Assembly: GCF_019393635.1 (NCBI RefSeq)
Contig: NC_057861.1
Coordinates: 375,892,315-375,956,314, forward strand
Direction: 5' to 3'
From: Dromiciops gliroides
Taxonomy: Eukaryota > Chordata > Mammalia > Microbiotheria > Microbiotheriidae
Length of the DNA: 64,000 nucleotides
The notes beneath the pieces are model-generated. The model made no database searches, had not been told where the DNA came from, and worked only from the letters and a program-made list of their open reading frames with translations. Position numbers and translations under genes: made by a program. Below, piece after piece: positions 10,023 to 20,284 of this stretch; the stretch's first letter is position 1, and each line of letters starts with the position of its first letter.

Positions 10023-12086
10023 CTAAAACCCAGTAAATGTGGAGGTTGAAGAAGGGGAAGAGAGAAACATGGACAACAAGCTATTCCCAACATTTTCTTC
10101 CTCCCGAACTTTTAACACATCACATGAACCACGGTTTTCAGAATAACTTCTAAAACCCAAAAACTCAGTTTTGTCTTCACTGCTTTGAAATAATTCAACT
10201 AAAGACTGTATTGGTGAATTACAAATACCATTGTCTTCTTTTGTTGTGGGAAATTCTGTTTTGTTCTTTAAATGTAATTCCACATTCTTCTTCTGGCTCC
10301 TTTTTTTGTTTCTTCCTAATACTATTTTTACTTTTTGCTGCAGCTTCCCTGAAGGAAAGCTGTCTGAACCTTCAACAACCACTTCTTTGGGTTCTTCACC
10401 AGGATGAAAGTAGGATACTGTCTTGGCTGGACTTCTAGGCTGTTCTTCTGGTGAATTGCTAATGATCCTGAGACCAGAACTATGACCACGGGGAGAACTA
10501 GTGCCTTTTTTCTTCCAACAGCTATCTGGAAAAAGTGTACTATCTGACTTTCGTTTTAGTTGAGACACATTTTTATTTGTTTCATCAAAATCAGAAATGT
10601 GCATAAATGTCTCTGGGATATACGGGCAGTATTCTGTTTTTAGTTCTTCTAAGTCTTTTTCATTTACAGTTCCATTATGGTCAGAAACTTTAGGCCTATA
10701 GCCCTGCGTATCTTTATTCAGAGGTAGTTGTACCAAATCCAGCTTAATGTCCTCCTTCACTGGATTTATTATAGAAGATTTTCTACAATCCAAATGTTCT
10801 CTGAGTTTCCTTGTTGAATTGTATGATGCAAGTGGATCTATGGACTCTGAACTGAAGGCAACCTTCTGTGAAGGATCCCTGCTCTCTTGATACTGGGAAT
10901 CCTGTTTTATCACTTGTTTGGTAGTATTTCCCCAAAGATCATTTGGGGAAATACTGTGCGATTCCAGTTGTTTTTCAGGTTCATTCCTTTTAAAAGTATT
11001 TCCAATGATGGGGGCAAAAGATCCAATACTGCATTTTACTCTTCTGGATATATTGCTTTTGTAGTCTACAAAGTCATACACCAACTTGGATATGATATCA
11101 TCAACAACTTGATACTGGGTACTTTGTGCAAAGCTTCTGTGTTGTTCACTGAGAAGATGAGCCTGGAGAGTGTCGTATTTCTGGGAGCAGCATGCACAAT
11201 AGCCCTTCTTCTTGTTCTCTTTGAGGCGGGGCTGAACGGGAGGGCATCGCCTTTCATCTGATCCACAACCTGTTCTGTTCCTTTGTTTAGCTTGTGTTTG
11301 TTTCTGCAGACTAGACGTTTTATCCAAATCAAAAGGACTGCAGGGCTTAGGAGCAGAATAGTTTATAAGAGGAATGTTGGACAACTGCAGGTAAAATGGC
11401 CTGTAATGATGGCTTGAATCTTCCACCTTTACAAATGGCTTTTTGAGCCTTCCTGTTTTTGTTTTCTGAACACCTAATTGTTTCCCCACTGCTTCTCGGA
11501 GAGATGTGCTGGATTTCTTGATGAGATACAATTCTTTTTTCTTTTGTTCAATATAGTATTTAATATCATCAATATGAAGAATTTTCACTCCCCAGGATAA
11601 AGCATTTGACAGTATACTATTTGAAGGGATGAATTCATGTTCCTTGATAGCTTTTTCAACTAATAATTTTCCTCTGCTCATACATACTGGATCTGGAGTC
11701 TTGAATGAACTTCCATCACAACTAGGATGAGGTGAAGTATTTCCTCCTGTATATGTTGATTCTGGACTCGGGACAGGAGAAATACATCTCAATGTTTGAG
11801 CATATTTTGCTTCCTTTTTATTTGAAATTAGGTAACTTATATCTTTGCTGAGAAATTCTTCAACCCTCCCTCCTAGTTCCTTGAGGTCCTTTTCCAGTCT
11901 TTCAGAGATCACAACAGATGGCAAATCAAGATAAAAGACTTTCCCCCAGAGTGGCTTATATTTAGACTTTTCTGATTTGTTATCATTTTTCACAGTTTTC
12001 AAAGATGGTCTATTTTTCTCATTTTTTATTTGGATACCACCCGGGTGATGGCCTTTGCTGCGGATCCTCATGGTGCCGGCTTTCAT
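10023..12086 (-). CDS. Intronless, full-length DBF4 copy (CDC7 kinase regulatory subunit), probable retrogene
   Basis: DBF4 (ASK) binds and activates the CDC7 kinase, which phosphorylates the MCM helicase to fire replication origins in the nucleus. The 687-residue product follows vertebrate DBF4 from end to end (about 674 residues in human). It has the N-terminal MRIRSKGHH and KNEKNRPSLK, the BRCT-like motif N region (about 44-180, with PLWGKVFYLDLPS and SKDISYLISNKKEAK), motif M (about 214-245, KKPFVKVED and YRPFYLQL), and the motif C zinc finger with C297, C300, H310 and H316. It ends with the conserved SPIQSLVELFQ patch and STSTFTGF. The linker between the zinc finger and the C-terminus is diverged, as usual in the family. 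I chose ATG at 12086. An in-frame GTG seven codons upstream is unlikely, since family members start just before the MRI motif. Parental DBF4 genes have many introns and this copy has none, so it is a retrocopy. No stop or frameshift occurs in 687 codons. Expression is unproven. Confidence 0.9.
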   Translation of the reverse strand: MKAGTMRIRSKGHHPGGIQIKNEKNRPSLKTVKNDNKSEKSKYKPLWGKVFYLDLPSVVISERLEKDLKELGGRVEEFLSKDISYLISNKKEAKYAQTLRCISPVPSPESTYTGGNTSPHPSCDGSSFKTPDPVCMSRGKLLVEKAIKEHEFIPSNSILSNALSWGVKILHIDDIKYYIEQKKKELYLIKKSSTSLREAVGKQLGVQKTKTGRLKKPFVKVEDSSHHYRPFYLQLSNIPLINYSAPKPCSPFDLDKTSSLQKQTQAKQRNRTGCGSDERRCPPVQPRLKENKKKGYCACCSQKYDTLQAHLLSEQHRSFAQSTQYQVVDDIISKLVYDFVDYKSNISRRVKCSIGSFAPIIGNTFKRNEPEKQLESHSISPNDLWGNTTKQVIKQDSQYQESRDPSQKVAFSSESIDPLASYNSTRKLREHLDCRKSSIINPVKEDIKLDLVQLPLNKDTQGYRPKVSDHNGTVNEKDLEELKTEYCPYIPETFMHISDFDETNKNVSQLKRKSDSTLFPDSCWKKKGTSSPRGHSSGLRIISNSPEEQPRSPAKTVSYFHPGEEPKEVVVEGSDSFPSGKLQQKVKIVLGRNKKRSQKKNVELHLKNKTEFPTTKEDNGICNSPIQSLVELFQSSEDKTEFLGFRSYSENRGSCDVLKVREEENVGNSLLSMFLSSPSSTSTFTGF

Positions 12087-12195
12087 GGCCGCCGCGCCTC
12101 GGTCCACATGCTTGGGCCGGCTCCCGCGGGGCCCGCCACTGCTCTAGCCGGGCCGCCAGCCGGGGTGGGAAGGAAGCGGGCCGAGTCCGCCAAAG
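12087..12195 (-). promoter_or_regulatory. CpG-dense 5' leader of the DBF4 retrocopy
   Basis: About 105 bases upstream of the DBF4 start carry 14 CpG dinucleotides, in a window where CpG is otherwise rare. The block ends abruptly near 12195, where AT-rich sequence begins. This is best read as the 5' UTR of the parental CpG-island transcript carried along in the retrocopy. It could serve as a small promoter or translation leader. No TATA box is evident immediately beyond it on the minus-strand upstream side. Confidence 0.6.
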
Positions 12196-12364
12196 GCACT
12201 TTTGATGTTACATCAATCCTTCCAAGTAGTACCATTATTGTAGAATATTTTAAATTAGTCATTGTTATACTACATGGCAGATATTTCACCACATGGAAAT
12301 ACACTTGCCAAATCTTCATATTTTTTCCTTGTTTCTTAGTTTAAAATGCTAAAATATATATATA

Positions 12365-12505
12365 TTTTTTTTGATGAGGCAATTGGGTTTGACTTGCCTA
12401 GGGTCACACAGTTAGTAAGTGTTAAGTGTCTGAGGCCGGATTTGAACTCAGGTCCTCCTGACTCCAGGGTTGGTGCTCTATCCACTGCACAACCTAGCTG
12501 CCCCC
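12365..12505 (-). mobile_element. tRNA-derived marsupial SINE (WSINE/WALLSI type)
   Basis: Reading the minus strand: ggggcagctaggttg head, a B-box-like gttcaaatccgg, cacttaacacttactaact, and an A-rich tail (T run near 12365). Full length with moderate divergence. Confidence 0.85.
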
Positions 12506-12725
12506 TAAAATATTTTTAATGAGTTAAAGCATGTGATTTTACCACTATAAGTCTCAGGACAGAATGCCCCACCCTAAGTCCTCTGAAAGAATTCAATCTA
12601 ACATGTAATATGAAGAGGAGATTATTAGTTAATTAAAAAGTTAAAAAACTAGTACTTGAGCACAGGACTAATTAATAAAATATCTATATCATTTGCAGGT
12701 TTTATCTGCTCACAAGTTACACACA

Positions 12726-12870
12726 TCTCATGTTGATGTGAGGTAACTTCAGGACAATGAATCATAGAAAGCTCAACCCCTGCTCTCACAGCAGGAGGCC
12801 TCTGTTAATGAAAAATTGGTTGAGCTTTCTAAGGTTCAGTGTCCAGAAATTACTTCACATCAACATGAGA
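12726..12870. repeat. Long imperfect inverted repeat (53-bp arms, 39-bp spacer)
   Basis: The arm at 12726-12778 pairs with the reverse complement of 12818-12870. It is exact over tctcatgttgatgtga at the outer end and agaaagctcaacc at the inner end, with about eight mismatches between. It could extrude as a hairpin, or fold in RNA read from either strand. Confidence 0.9.
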
Positions 12871-13104
12871 CAGTTGGTTTTGTGAGTTGGTGGTTGGAAC
12901 CTCTTGGGGTTGGCAGCTGAACCAGGAGTGGTTGAGGTAGTTAGGGTTTTCCTATTCTTTCAGAGACACTTGTTCTCTCTTTGTTAACCTCTAATATATT
13001 TTAATAAATGTTTAATACCTAAACTGTTAAACTGTTGTCCTAATTAGCTTTCCCCACAAGGGGATAGATAGGGTAACCACACCCATTTAGTTTTACCCAT
13101 CACA
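12727..13104 (+). repeat. Solo-LTR-like repeat
   Basis: The right part resembles the 3' half of the LTR at 34881-35363: a ctctttgttaacctctaatatattttaataaatg stretch with AATAAA, then tttccccacaagggg, and an end at ACCCATCACA. The left part carries the inverted repeat at 12726-12870. The start may be TGTGAGG at 12737, giving TGTGA/TCACA ends, but I found no target duplication. It is a broken fossil with uncertain boundaries. An alternative is a non-LTR composite. Confidence 0.45.
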
Positions 13105-13199
13105 ACATAAAGCACCTTGCAAACTTTAAAGTGCAATGTAACTGTTTTGGTAATATTAATAGTTGTAAAATTATTAGTTGTTGTAGTGGTAACTAATTA

Positions 13200-13570
13200 T
13201 TCCCTTTTTTCATTTATTTAGAATTTTCTTTTTTCCTCTGAAAGAGTATGCTCAGTTTTGCTGGGTAGATGATTCTTAATTGTAATCATAGTTACTTTGC
13301 CCTCTGGAATATCATAATCCAAGCCCGCAAGTCCTTTAAAAAAGAAGATGCTAAATCTTGTGTTAGCCTACACAATACTTGAATTGTTTCTTTCTAGCTT
13401 CTTGCAATGATTTCACCCTGTCTTTTTATGGGTTCTGCTACTCCAGGAATTATTTTATGGAATTATTTGAAGGCATTTGGAGGGGTTTTGGGGAGAGATC
13501 AGGCAAGTCACTGCCTTTCCTTTGTCATCTTACCTCTGCCCCCAACTATTCCCTTGAAATATTAACATTA
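13200..13570 (-). mobile_element. L1 ORF1 3'-part fragment
   Basis: The plus strand shows the reversed landmarks of marsupial L1 ORF1 also seen at 58760-59000: ctctgaaagagtatgctcag, ttgctgggtagatgattctt, ctagcttcttgcaatg. It is truncated and decayed. Confidence 0.55.
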
Positions 13571-14860
13571 GTTTAAAAACTTAAAATACACTATTAATCC
13601 TCCAAAAATAACTATGTCTGACATGTGACTGGAATATGTTTTACTTCTGGTTTCTGTGGAAGAAGGCAGTGAGTCAATAAACATTTATTAAGCACCTACA
13701 ATAGGCACTGTTTTAAGCACTGAGAAAATTTTGGGTAATAGATGTGGCAAGGACTTCTAAAGCAGGAAAAAAATAAGAAAATTAAAGGAGGTTAGGTATT
13801 AAATTATAAAAGAGAAATTTGGATGAAATTGTGGACAATTTGAAGAATAATTTCCTGCTTAACATTCTTTTACTACTTTTGATGTGAGAGGGGTGAAGGA
13901 GAATGACTAGGATTAAGTAGAATCTAGGAGGATCAAGATCTTGGATCCAGGAGGATTAAAAGAGCTAAGGTATAAGAAATGTTTTATTTTTATTTTTGGA
14001 ATTTTAAAATCTGGCTTGAAGTTTAACATTAAAACCAAAACAAATAAACCAACAAAAACAACTAAGATCTTAGCAACTAGTGCCATCATTCCGTTTTAAA
14101 TAGAGGAGGAGAAATGATAACTGCTTCAGATTTTGTATTCAGGGCAGATAACAACCATTTGAGAAAGATTAAAGGCAATAGAAAAAGGGGATGGCAGAGA
14201 ATTCTCTCTATCTATCTTTCTATCATCATGGAAAAAATTGAAATTGGACAGATTTCAAGAGATAGAGGATTTGACATGTGATGGGCCATGGAATCACAGT
14301 TGAACATGACTGAACAATATCTCTAGCACCTAACCCCAATGCCTTGTATGTACCTAGTAGAAGATTGTAGATATTTACGGAATTTAACAAAATTGAAGTG
14401 TTGACCTTTGAGAGAATAGTTAAAGGGAGGGTTGGGCATAGAATAGTGGTATGATAAAGGAATATAAATATATGTATCAAATTTTATTAATGAAGGGGAA
14501 TAAGAACTGGAATAGGAAATAGAATACCAATAAAATTAAGATAACATGTGTTTTTTTTTCTTTTTAAAAAGCTCTATATGTTTGTAGGAAGGAAAAATAA
14601 GTAGAAAGGAAGATCTTGCAGATTCATGAATTATATCCTTGAAAAAAGTCCTGGAGGAGGTAGGAACATATGGAATAAAGGAAATAATGGCAAAGTAAGA
14701 AGTAGGGATAATTCACTTAGTCAGGAGATAAGTTATAATTGTTACTAGTGCTAACGTGCTTTATTATCAATACTACCCAGTTACAATTGAACATTTCATA
14801 TAGTGACTTTTCAGAAGGTTCTAAACAATTTATGATTTCTTCATACTTTGCCACCTTAGT
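13571..14860. other. Unassigned AT-rich sequence with one relic repeat
   Basis: Around 13670-13725, gtcaataaacatttattaagcacctac and caggcactgtttt-like text resemble a widespread old mammalian/marsupial repeat. The rest has no recognisable gene or element. Confidence 0.45.
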
Positions 14861-15017
14861 TTGTTTTTGTTTTTGTTTTTGGTGAGGCAATTGGGGTTAA
14901 GTGACTTGCCCAGGGTCACACAGCTAGTAAATGTTAAATGTCTGAGGCCATATTTGAACTTAGGTCCTCCTGAATCCAGGGCCAGTGCTCTATCCACTGC
15001 GCCACCTAGCTGACCCA
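14861..15017 (-). mobile_element. tRNA-derived marsupial SINE (WSINE/WALLSI type)
   Basis: On the plus strand it reads as (gttttt)n, then ggtgaggcaattggggttaagtgacttgccc and so on to cactgcgccacctagctgaccc. Full length, minus orientation, lightly diverged. Confidence 0.9.
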
Positions 15018-16309
15018 CCACCTAAGTTTTGAAACATTGAATTAAGAACCATTACCATATTAAAATTTTTTACATATGCTAAGTAAAAATTCATTATAAA
15101 AGCCTTGAAAAATAGAATTCTAAGGAAAATTCCAAACCAGCTTTACCTTTATATTAAGATTTTTTTGTTGTTGTTCTTTCCTGTTCTTGTATTATTAGTA
15201 ATTGTAATGATTAAAACTTTATATAGAAGATCTAGGAAGAGCAGGCAGGATCTATAATTGAAAAAACTTTTTTTTTCTTAAGAAACTTTTTTTCTTTAAT
15301 TTCATGGATGATCAGAATTTTCTATTTGAAAATACATCCAGTCCTCCATGAAATTTACTTGTCTATAAAATGTCCACTCCTGTTAACATGAACAAATAGG
15401 GATCCACAAGGCTTGGATGGATATACAATAATTAAAAAGAAAGTAATTTAGGTTTGATCAGAGTTGAGTGCTTCTAACTATATGAGAATGTGTATATACC
15501 TGTAGTTGAGAATGAAGCAAATATGTATTTTTGACACTGGAAAAGCCATTCCAATAAGAGTCGTTTCACTTCATTAACATAAACAATTTAGCTTAATGCT
15601 GAAAAAGCACTGAATAATAACAAAAAGCTGTCTTTATAAAAATATAAATAATATGTGTGAACAATATGTTCAATATAATTCTTTTTCATTTACTGACCAT
15701 GTTTATTTTTCCATTCTCCATTCAACAGAGTAGTAAATGCACTTCTAATAAAATATTCACAGTTATAATTTTGAATAATTAAACCTTATGTGTTACATTC
15801 TTTCAATATTTTGGTTTTTATTGAGAGATAAAAAATGAGTTAGAATTTATAGGAATCAGAGAATTTAAAGTAAAAGGGACTTCATTGATCATCCACCCAG
15901 CCCATACATAGAAAGAATCCCTATTAGAATATGCATAAATAATGATTAAATCAGCTTAAAGACTTCTATGAGGAAGATCTAGTATCTCTTATAGCAGTGA
16001 TTACTCATTTGAATATCTTTAATTTTTAAAATAATTTCTTTTTACCATAAAAATCGACAGTATAATTTTACAGCTTAAAACCATTGCTACCTCTTGTACA
16101 AATAGGTGTATCTATAATTAAATTTAAATAGTTCCACTTACCAAATTAGGATTATGTGTGTGGGGTGGGGTGGGGTGAAGGATGATAAAGAAAGAGTGTC
16201 TCATTAAAACATTCTCCAATTCCAAAATAACTAACATTAAAAGTAAAAATTTTAAAAAGACTTCACAAAATATGGGTAGTCAAGTAAAATAAATCTCCAC
16301 ATTGGAAAC
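15018..16309. other. Unassigned AT-rich sequence
   Basis: No frame, SINE or L1 landmark that I can support. A faint MIR-like or L2-like patch may lie near 15840-15905 (gggacttcattgatcatcca), and a G-rich run ggggtggggtggggtg lies near 16160. Confidence 0.4.
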
Positions 16310-16620
16310 ATGTTTCATCTTTGGTTCTCTGTAATCAAAATTTGCTGTTGCATTAAAGACCAATTGAAGCTTTTGTTTTTATTTTTCTTTATCAGATTGT
16401 CATTGTATAAATTGTTTTCCCAGTTCTGCTCTCTTTACTCTGCAACAGTTCATGAAGATCTTCTCAGTTTCTGCATGAAACAGTTCCTCATCATTTTTAT
16501 GTTCTAATAATATTACATTGTGCTTAAATGGCATGTTTTAAGTCATTGTACAATAAGTCTGGTGGACACACCTTCATTGCTTTATTGGATTATGAAAAGA
16601 GCTGTGATTATATATTTATA
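16310..16620 (-). mobile_element. L1 ORF2 3'-end fragment
   Basis: The plus-strand text cagttctgctctctttactctg, caacagttcatgaagatctt and aaaagagctgtgattatata follows, in reverse, the order of the L1 ORF2 C-terminal region seen better at 34010-34280. Heavily decayed. Confidence 0.5.
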
Positions 16621-16624
16621 TCTA

Positions 16625-16800
16625 TGTTTATATCCATATCTCTCTCTCTCTCTCCATATGCATGTATAAGTATGTGTATATGTATGTATGCCTATGTGTG
16701 TATATGAATATGTATTCATGTAAATGCATATATGTATATGTGCATGTGTTTATATATATATATAACACACGCATATGTTTGTATATATAGTTCATTATTT
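16625..16800. repeat. TATG/TATA-rich simple repeat
   Basis: A mixture of (TC)n at about 16640-16655 and degenerate TATG/TGTA units up to the TATATA run near 16755, then ACACACG. Confidence 0.8.
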
Positions 16801-16964
16801 TTTTTCTTTAAGCTGTGTGATTATGCCACTCAGCTACTGTTTATATGTATGTATATGTTGTGTACCTAATCCAAAAAGAACAAGTCAATCCTCCACATAA
16901 CAAACCCTCATATATTGAAGATATCTTTCATTCTTTGTCTCTCCAGTCGTTTTCTCTCCATGCT

Positions 16965-17280
16965 AATCATTGCCCTTTTTTTCCAGCTGTCATCTCATAT
17001 GGACTCAAGGTCTTTTGCAATCTTGATTGTTTTCCTCTGGATACTTTTGAGCTTCTCAATATGCTTCTTAAAGGGCACACAAAGACCAGAAGGAAATACA
17101 GATGTACCATAGGAATGGTTACAAAGGTATTGTCACCTTTTTGTTCCTGGATGTTATGGCTTGATTAATGGTATGCAAATTTGAATTAGCTTTTTTAGTT
17201 GTAATATCATACTACTGAATCATGTTTAGTTTGCAGAGCATTAAAACCCACTGTTCTTGACAATCTCTGTCTCAGCCCAA
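16965..17280. mobile_element. Ancient amniote repeat, CR1/L3-like
   Basis: The order tttcctctggatacttttgag, aatatgcttcttaaa, gttcctggatgttatg, attagcttttttagttg, tactgaatcatgtttagttt, aaaacccactgttcttgac follows an old interspersed repeat shared widely among amniotes, which I associate with the CR1/L3 LINE group. The assignment is from memory of its consensus wording. The degree of decay fits great age. Confidence 0.4.
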
Positions 17281-17689
17281 TTCTCTGATTACTTATGTTC
17301 CATACTGAGGAAAAAAAATAAATATTTTTGGTTCATTAAATAATTAATAAAGGCAGAATGGAAGAGAGATATTCAACAAGGATATTCATTGAAGTCACCC
17401 CAATTTGATGCAGCTAAGCAATATTTTCTTCCCTGATGTATACATTGATGCATGTTGACCAAACATCAGAACGTTACTTGAGTATGTTAAGGTTCTTCTG
17501 TACTAAGGCAAACAAGAAGTGATGTCAACTATCTGAGACTTTGATCATATGAACCAATAATATTACAAAGGTTATTTCAAAATGTTTTGAGGAAAGAGTA
17601 GTGTAACTGGCATGGTGGTGAGGATTAGGGGATTTCTATTTCCACACCAACACATGCTTTTAAGAAGAATTGCTAACTAGTCACACATC

Positions 17690-18810
17690 TCCCAATTTTT
17701 TGACGTTATCTTGGTCAATGGGCTAAGATATTGGTTTGAATTCCTTTTTTCTAGCTGCTTGCAATATTTTCTCCTTGACCTGGAAACTCTGGAATTTGGT
17801 TATATTATTCCTGGAGTTTTCCTTTTGGGATCTCTTTCAGGACGTGATTGGTGGATTGTTTCAATTTCTATTTTAGCATCTGCTTCTAGAATATCAGGAC
17901 AATTTTCCCTTACAATCTCTTGTAAGATGCTATCTTAACTCTTATTTTGGTCATGGTTTTCAGGTAGTACAGTGATTTTCAAATTATCTCTCCTGGATCT
18001 ATTTTCCAGGTCAGCTGATTTTCCAAAGAGATATTTTTCATTACCTTCTATATTTTTATTCATTTGGACTTGCTTTACTGTTGCCTGGTTTCTCACAAAG
18101 TCACTAGCTTCCATTTGTTCAATCCTAGTTCTTAGACAATAATTTTCTTTAGAGAGCATTTTGCATTTGGCTTTTCAGTCTGTTGACTTTTTCTCATGAT
18201 TCTCCTACATAACTCTCATTTCTCTTTCCATTCTTTCCTCCACCTCTCTAAATCTTCCTTCTATCTCTCCTACATTCTCTTCAAAGTCCCTTTTGAGCAA
18301 TTCCATTGTCTGAGACCAATTCATAATTTTCTTGAAATCTTTAAATATAGGGCCCTGACACTGCTATTTTCTACTGAGGGTGTACCTTGATCTTCCTTAT
18401 TGTTGAAGAAACTTTCTATTGTTCTCAATTTTCTTTGCTTGATCAATTGCCCTCTTTTATTTGAGTTTAACTCCATCTTACAGTGGGTCCCTACATCCAT
18501 GCTACACTGTCCCAAGCTTCAAAGGGTTCCATGTGTTTAGATGTTTCAGTTTGAGGGAGAGCAGATTTTTCCTCTCACCAGGCCTATTCTCTAGTCTAAG
18601 ATAACCTCAAGCCAATTTACTAATTAACCAACCAGCAAAGCTTTCTGTTCTGTGGTTCTTAGTTCCAATGAGCCTATGTTTCTCCCCCAACTGGGCCTCC
18701 CCCCACTTTAGATTTCTTCCAGTCTCCCTGCTGGGGTGGGACAGCTGAATTCCTCCTTAGGTCCTACAGAAACCCCTGTGAATGGTTATTAGAACCATTG
18801 AACATGTCAA
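17690..18810 (-). mobile_element. L1 5' UTR plus ORF1 fragment
   Basis: Minus-strand translation of 18159-17935 reads RIEQMEASDF, ADLENRSRRDNLKI and LPENHDQ. These are the coiled-coil end and the linker to the RRM of L1 ORF1p. Further downstream on the minus strand the RRM part (reverse of ttctagctgcttgcaatatt) follows. The 5' UTR lies at about 18500-18810. It is truncated before ORF2. Confidence 0.8.
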
Positions 18811-18814
18811 TAAT

Positions 18815-19398
18815 AACAACAAAAATCACTTATTAATATAAATAGATGCAGGAAAAGCCTTTGACAAAATATAACACTATTTTTAAAACTCAAAAAAAAC
18901 ATGAAAATAAAGATAAATGATTTAGACAAAAAGGTTGATATCATAAGTAACTTAAGGGATCATGGAAAAATGTACCTGTTATATATATGGATAAGTGAAG
19001 ATTTGAAGACCAAACAAGAGATAGAAAGGACAATGGAAAGTAAAGTAGATGATTTTGATTAAATGAGATTAAAAGCTTTTACATAGACACAATTAATACA
19101 GTTAACATTAAAATGGAAAAAAAGAAGAAATTTGGGTGGGTGTGGAATTGCATCAAGTTTCCCCGATTAGGCCTCATTTCTGAAATATTAGGCAAACTGA
19201 GTCAATTTTATAAAAATAAGTGCCCTTTCCCAGTTGAAAAATTTTCAAATAATATGAATAGACTGTTTTCAGAAGAAGAAAATCCAAGCTACCAATTAGC
19301 TCATGAGAAAATTCTTTAAATTACTAAAATTTAGAGAAATGCAAATTAAAAAAAAAAAACTCTGAGATATTATCTCACACCTATCATATTGGTTAAAA
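18815..19398 (+). mobile_element. L1 ORF2 reverse-transcriptase fragment
   Basis: The plus strand encodes INIDAGKAFDK near 18834, the L1 reverse-transcriptase motif that precedes the FADD block. This is followed by text matching the later ORF2 region (ttaccaattagctcatgaga, gagaaatgcaaattaaaa). It shows internal deletions and is truncated. Confidence 0.65.
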
Positions 19399-19404
19399 AG
19401 AAAG

Positions 19405-20284
19405 GAAAGGAAGGGGTGGAGCCAAGACAGGGGAGACAAGAGAGTAAGTTCCCTGAGCTCTCCCAAATTTCCCTCCAAAACATTAAATCAAGTATCTAAA
19501 TGTATTCTGAAACTACAGAACCTACAAAAAGGCAGAGAGACACAATCTTCCAACTTGAGATAATTTAGAAGACTTCAGGAAAGGTTAATCTCACTTGGGC
19601 AAAAGGGGAACCCAGTGCAGCTCAGTGAAGCACAGCATGGCAGGGGTCTGTGCAAGACAGCAGTAGGCTTTTGGCCACAGCACAGCAACTGAGGGCCCTT
19701 TGTCCAGGCTCAGCCAGTTGGTGGTACAGCAGGTCACATGTAAGACACACCAGCCCTGAGTGAGAGAAAAAAAAGAAAGCTAGAGAACCACAAACAGGAC
19801 AGGCACGACTAGACCAAGCCATCCCAGCAGAGGAAGCAGGTCTAGAGCAGTATCAAATCCTCAAGGTACAGAAGCCTCAGAGTAGAAATCCAGTGAACTT
19901 GCCCCTATCCCCCAGCAGAGGAAGCTTGCAACAGTTGTCACTGTGCCCCAGGATCAGGCCTTAATTTTAAAAGTTAAAGAAAAGAAAAGAATAGAAAAAA
20001 AGAAAAGGACAGAAAAGAAAGGAAAAGAAAAAAAGCCACAAAATGAGTAAGAAACAGAAAGGTGTCCTTATCATTGAGAGTTTCTGTGTTGACAGGGAAG
20101 ACCCAAAGACAAATTCAGATGAGGAAATACTCTAAAAATGCCTACATGTGAAGCATCAAAGTGGAAGAAGAATTGGTCTCAAGACCAAAAAGTCTTCTTG
20201 GAAGAGCTCAAGAAGGCTTTTAAAAATCAAATGAGAGATGTAGAAGAAAAAATGGAAAAAGAAATGAGAGTTAAACAGACTTCC
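19405..20284 (+). mobile_element. L1 5' UTR plus ORF1 N-terminus, truncated copy
   Basis: It begins at ggggtggagccaagacagg, the L1 start also seen reversed near 60375. It carries the leader text attctgaaactacagaacctac and reaches the ORF1 N-terminal coding segment at about 20160-20275 (WSQDQK, FLEELKKAFKNQ-like, EEKMEKEMR). There it stops and a second leader begins. Confidence 0.7.

Noticed and set aside
10887-11261. 124-codon plus-strand frame (and other frames at 10211-10438 and 11066-11332)
   Set aside because: Shadow of the DBF4 coding sequence on the other strand or in other frames, with no family resemblance.
12087-12107. Seven extra N-terminal codons on DBF4 starting at a GTG
   Set aside because: GTG start in a mammal is improbable, and homologs begin close to the ATG at 12086. 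The extra codons are 5' UTR.
9640-12215. A target duplication for the DBF4 copy (aaaagtgcc versus aaatgactg on the minus strand)
   Set aside because: The match is too poor to support. I report no duplication.
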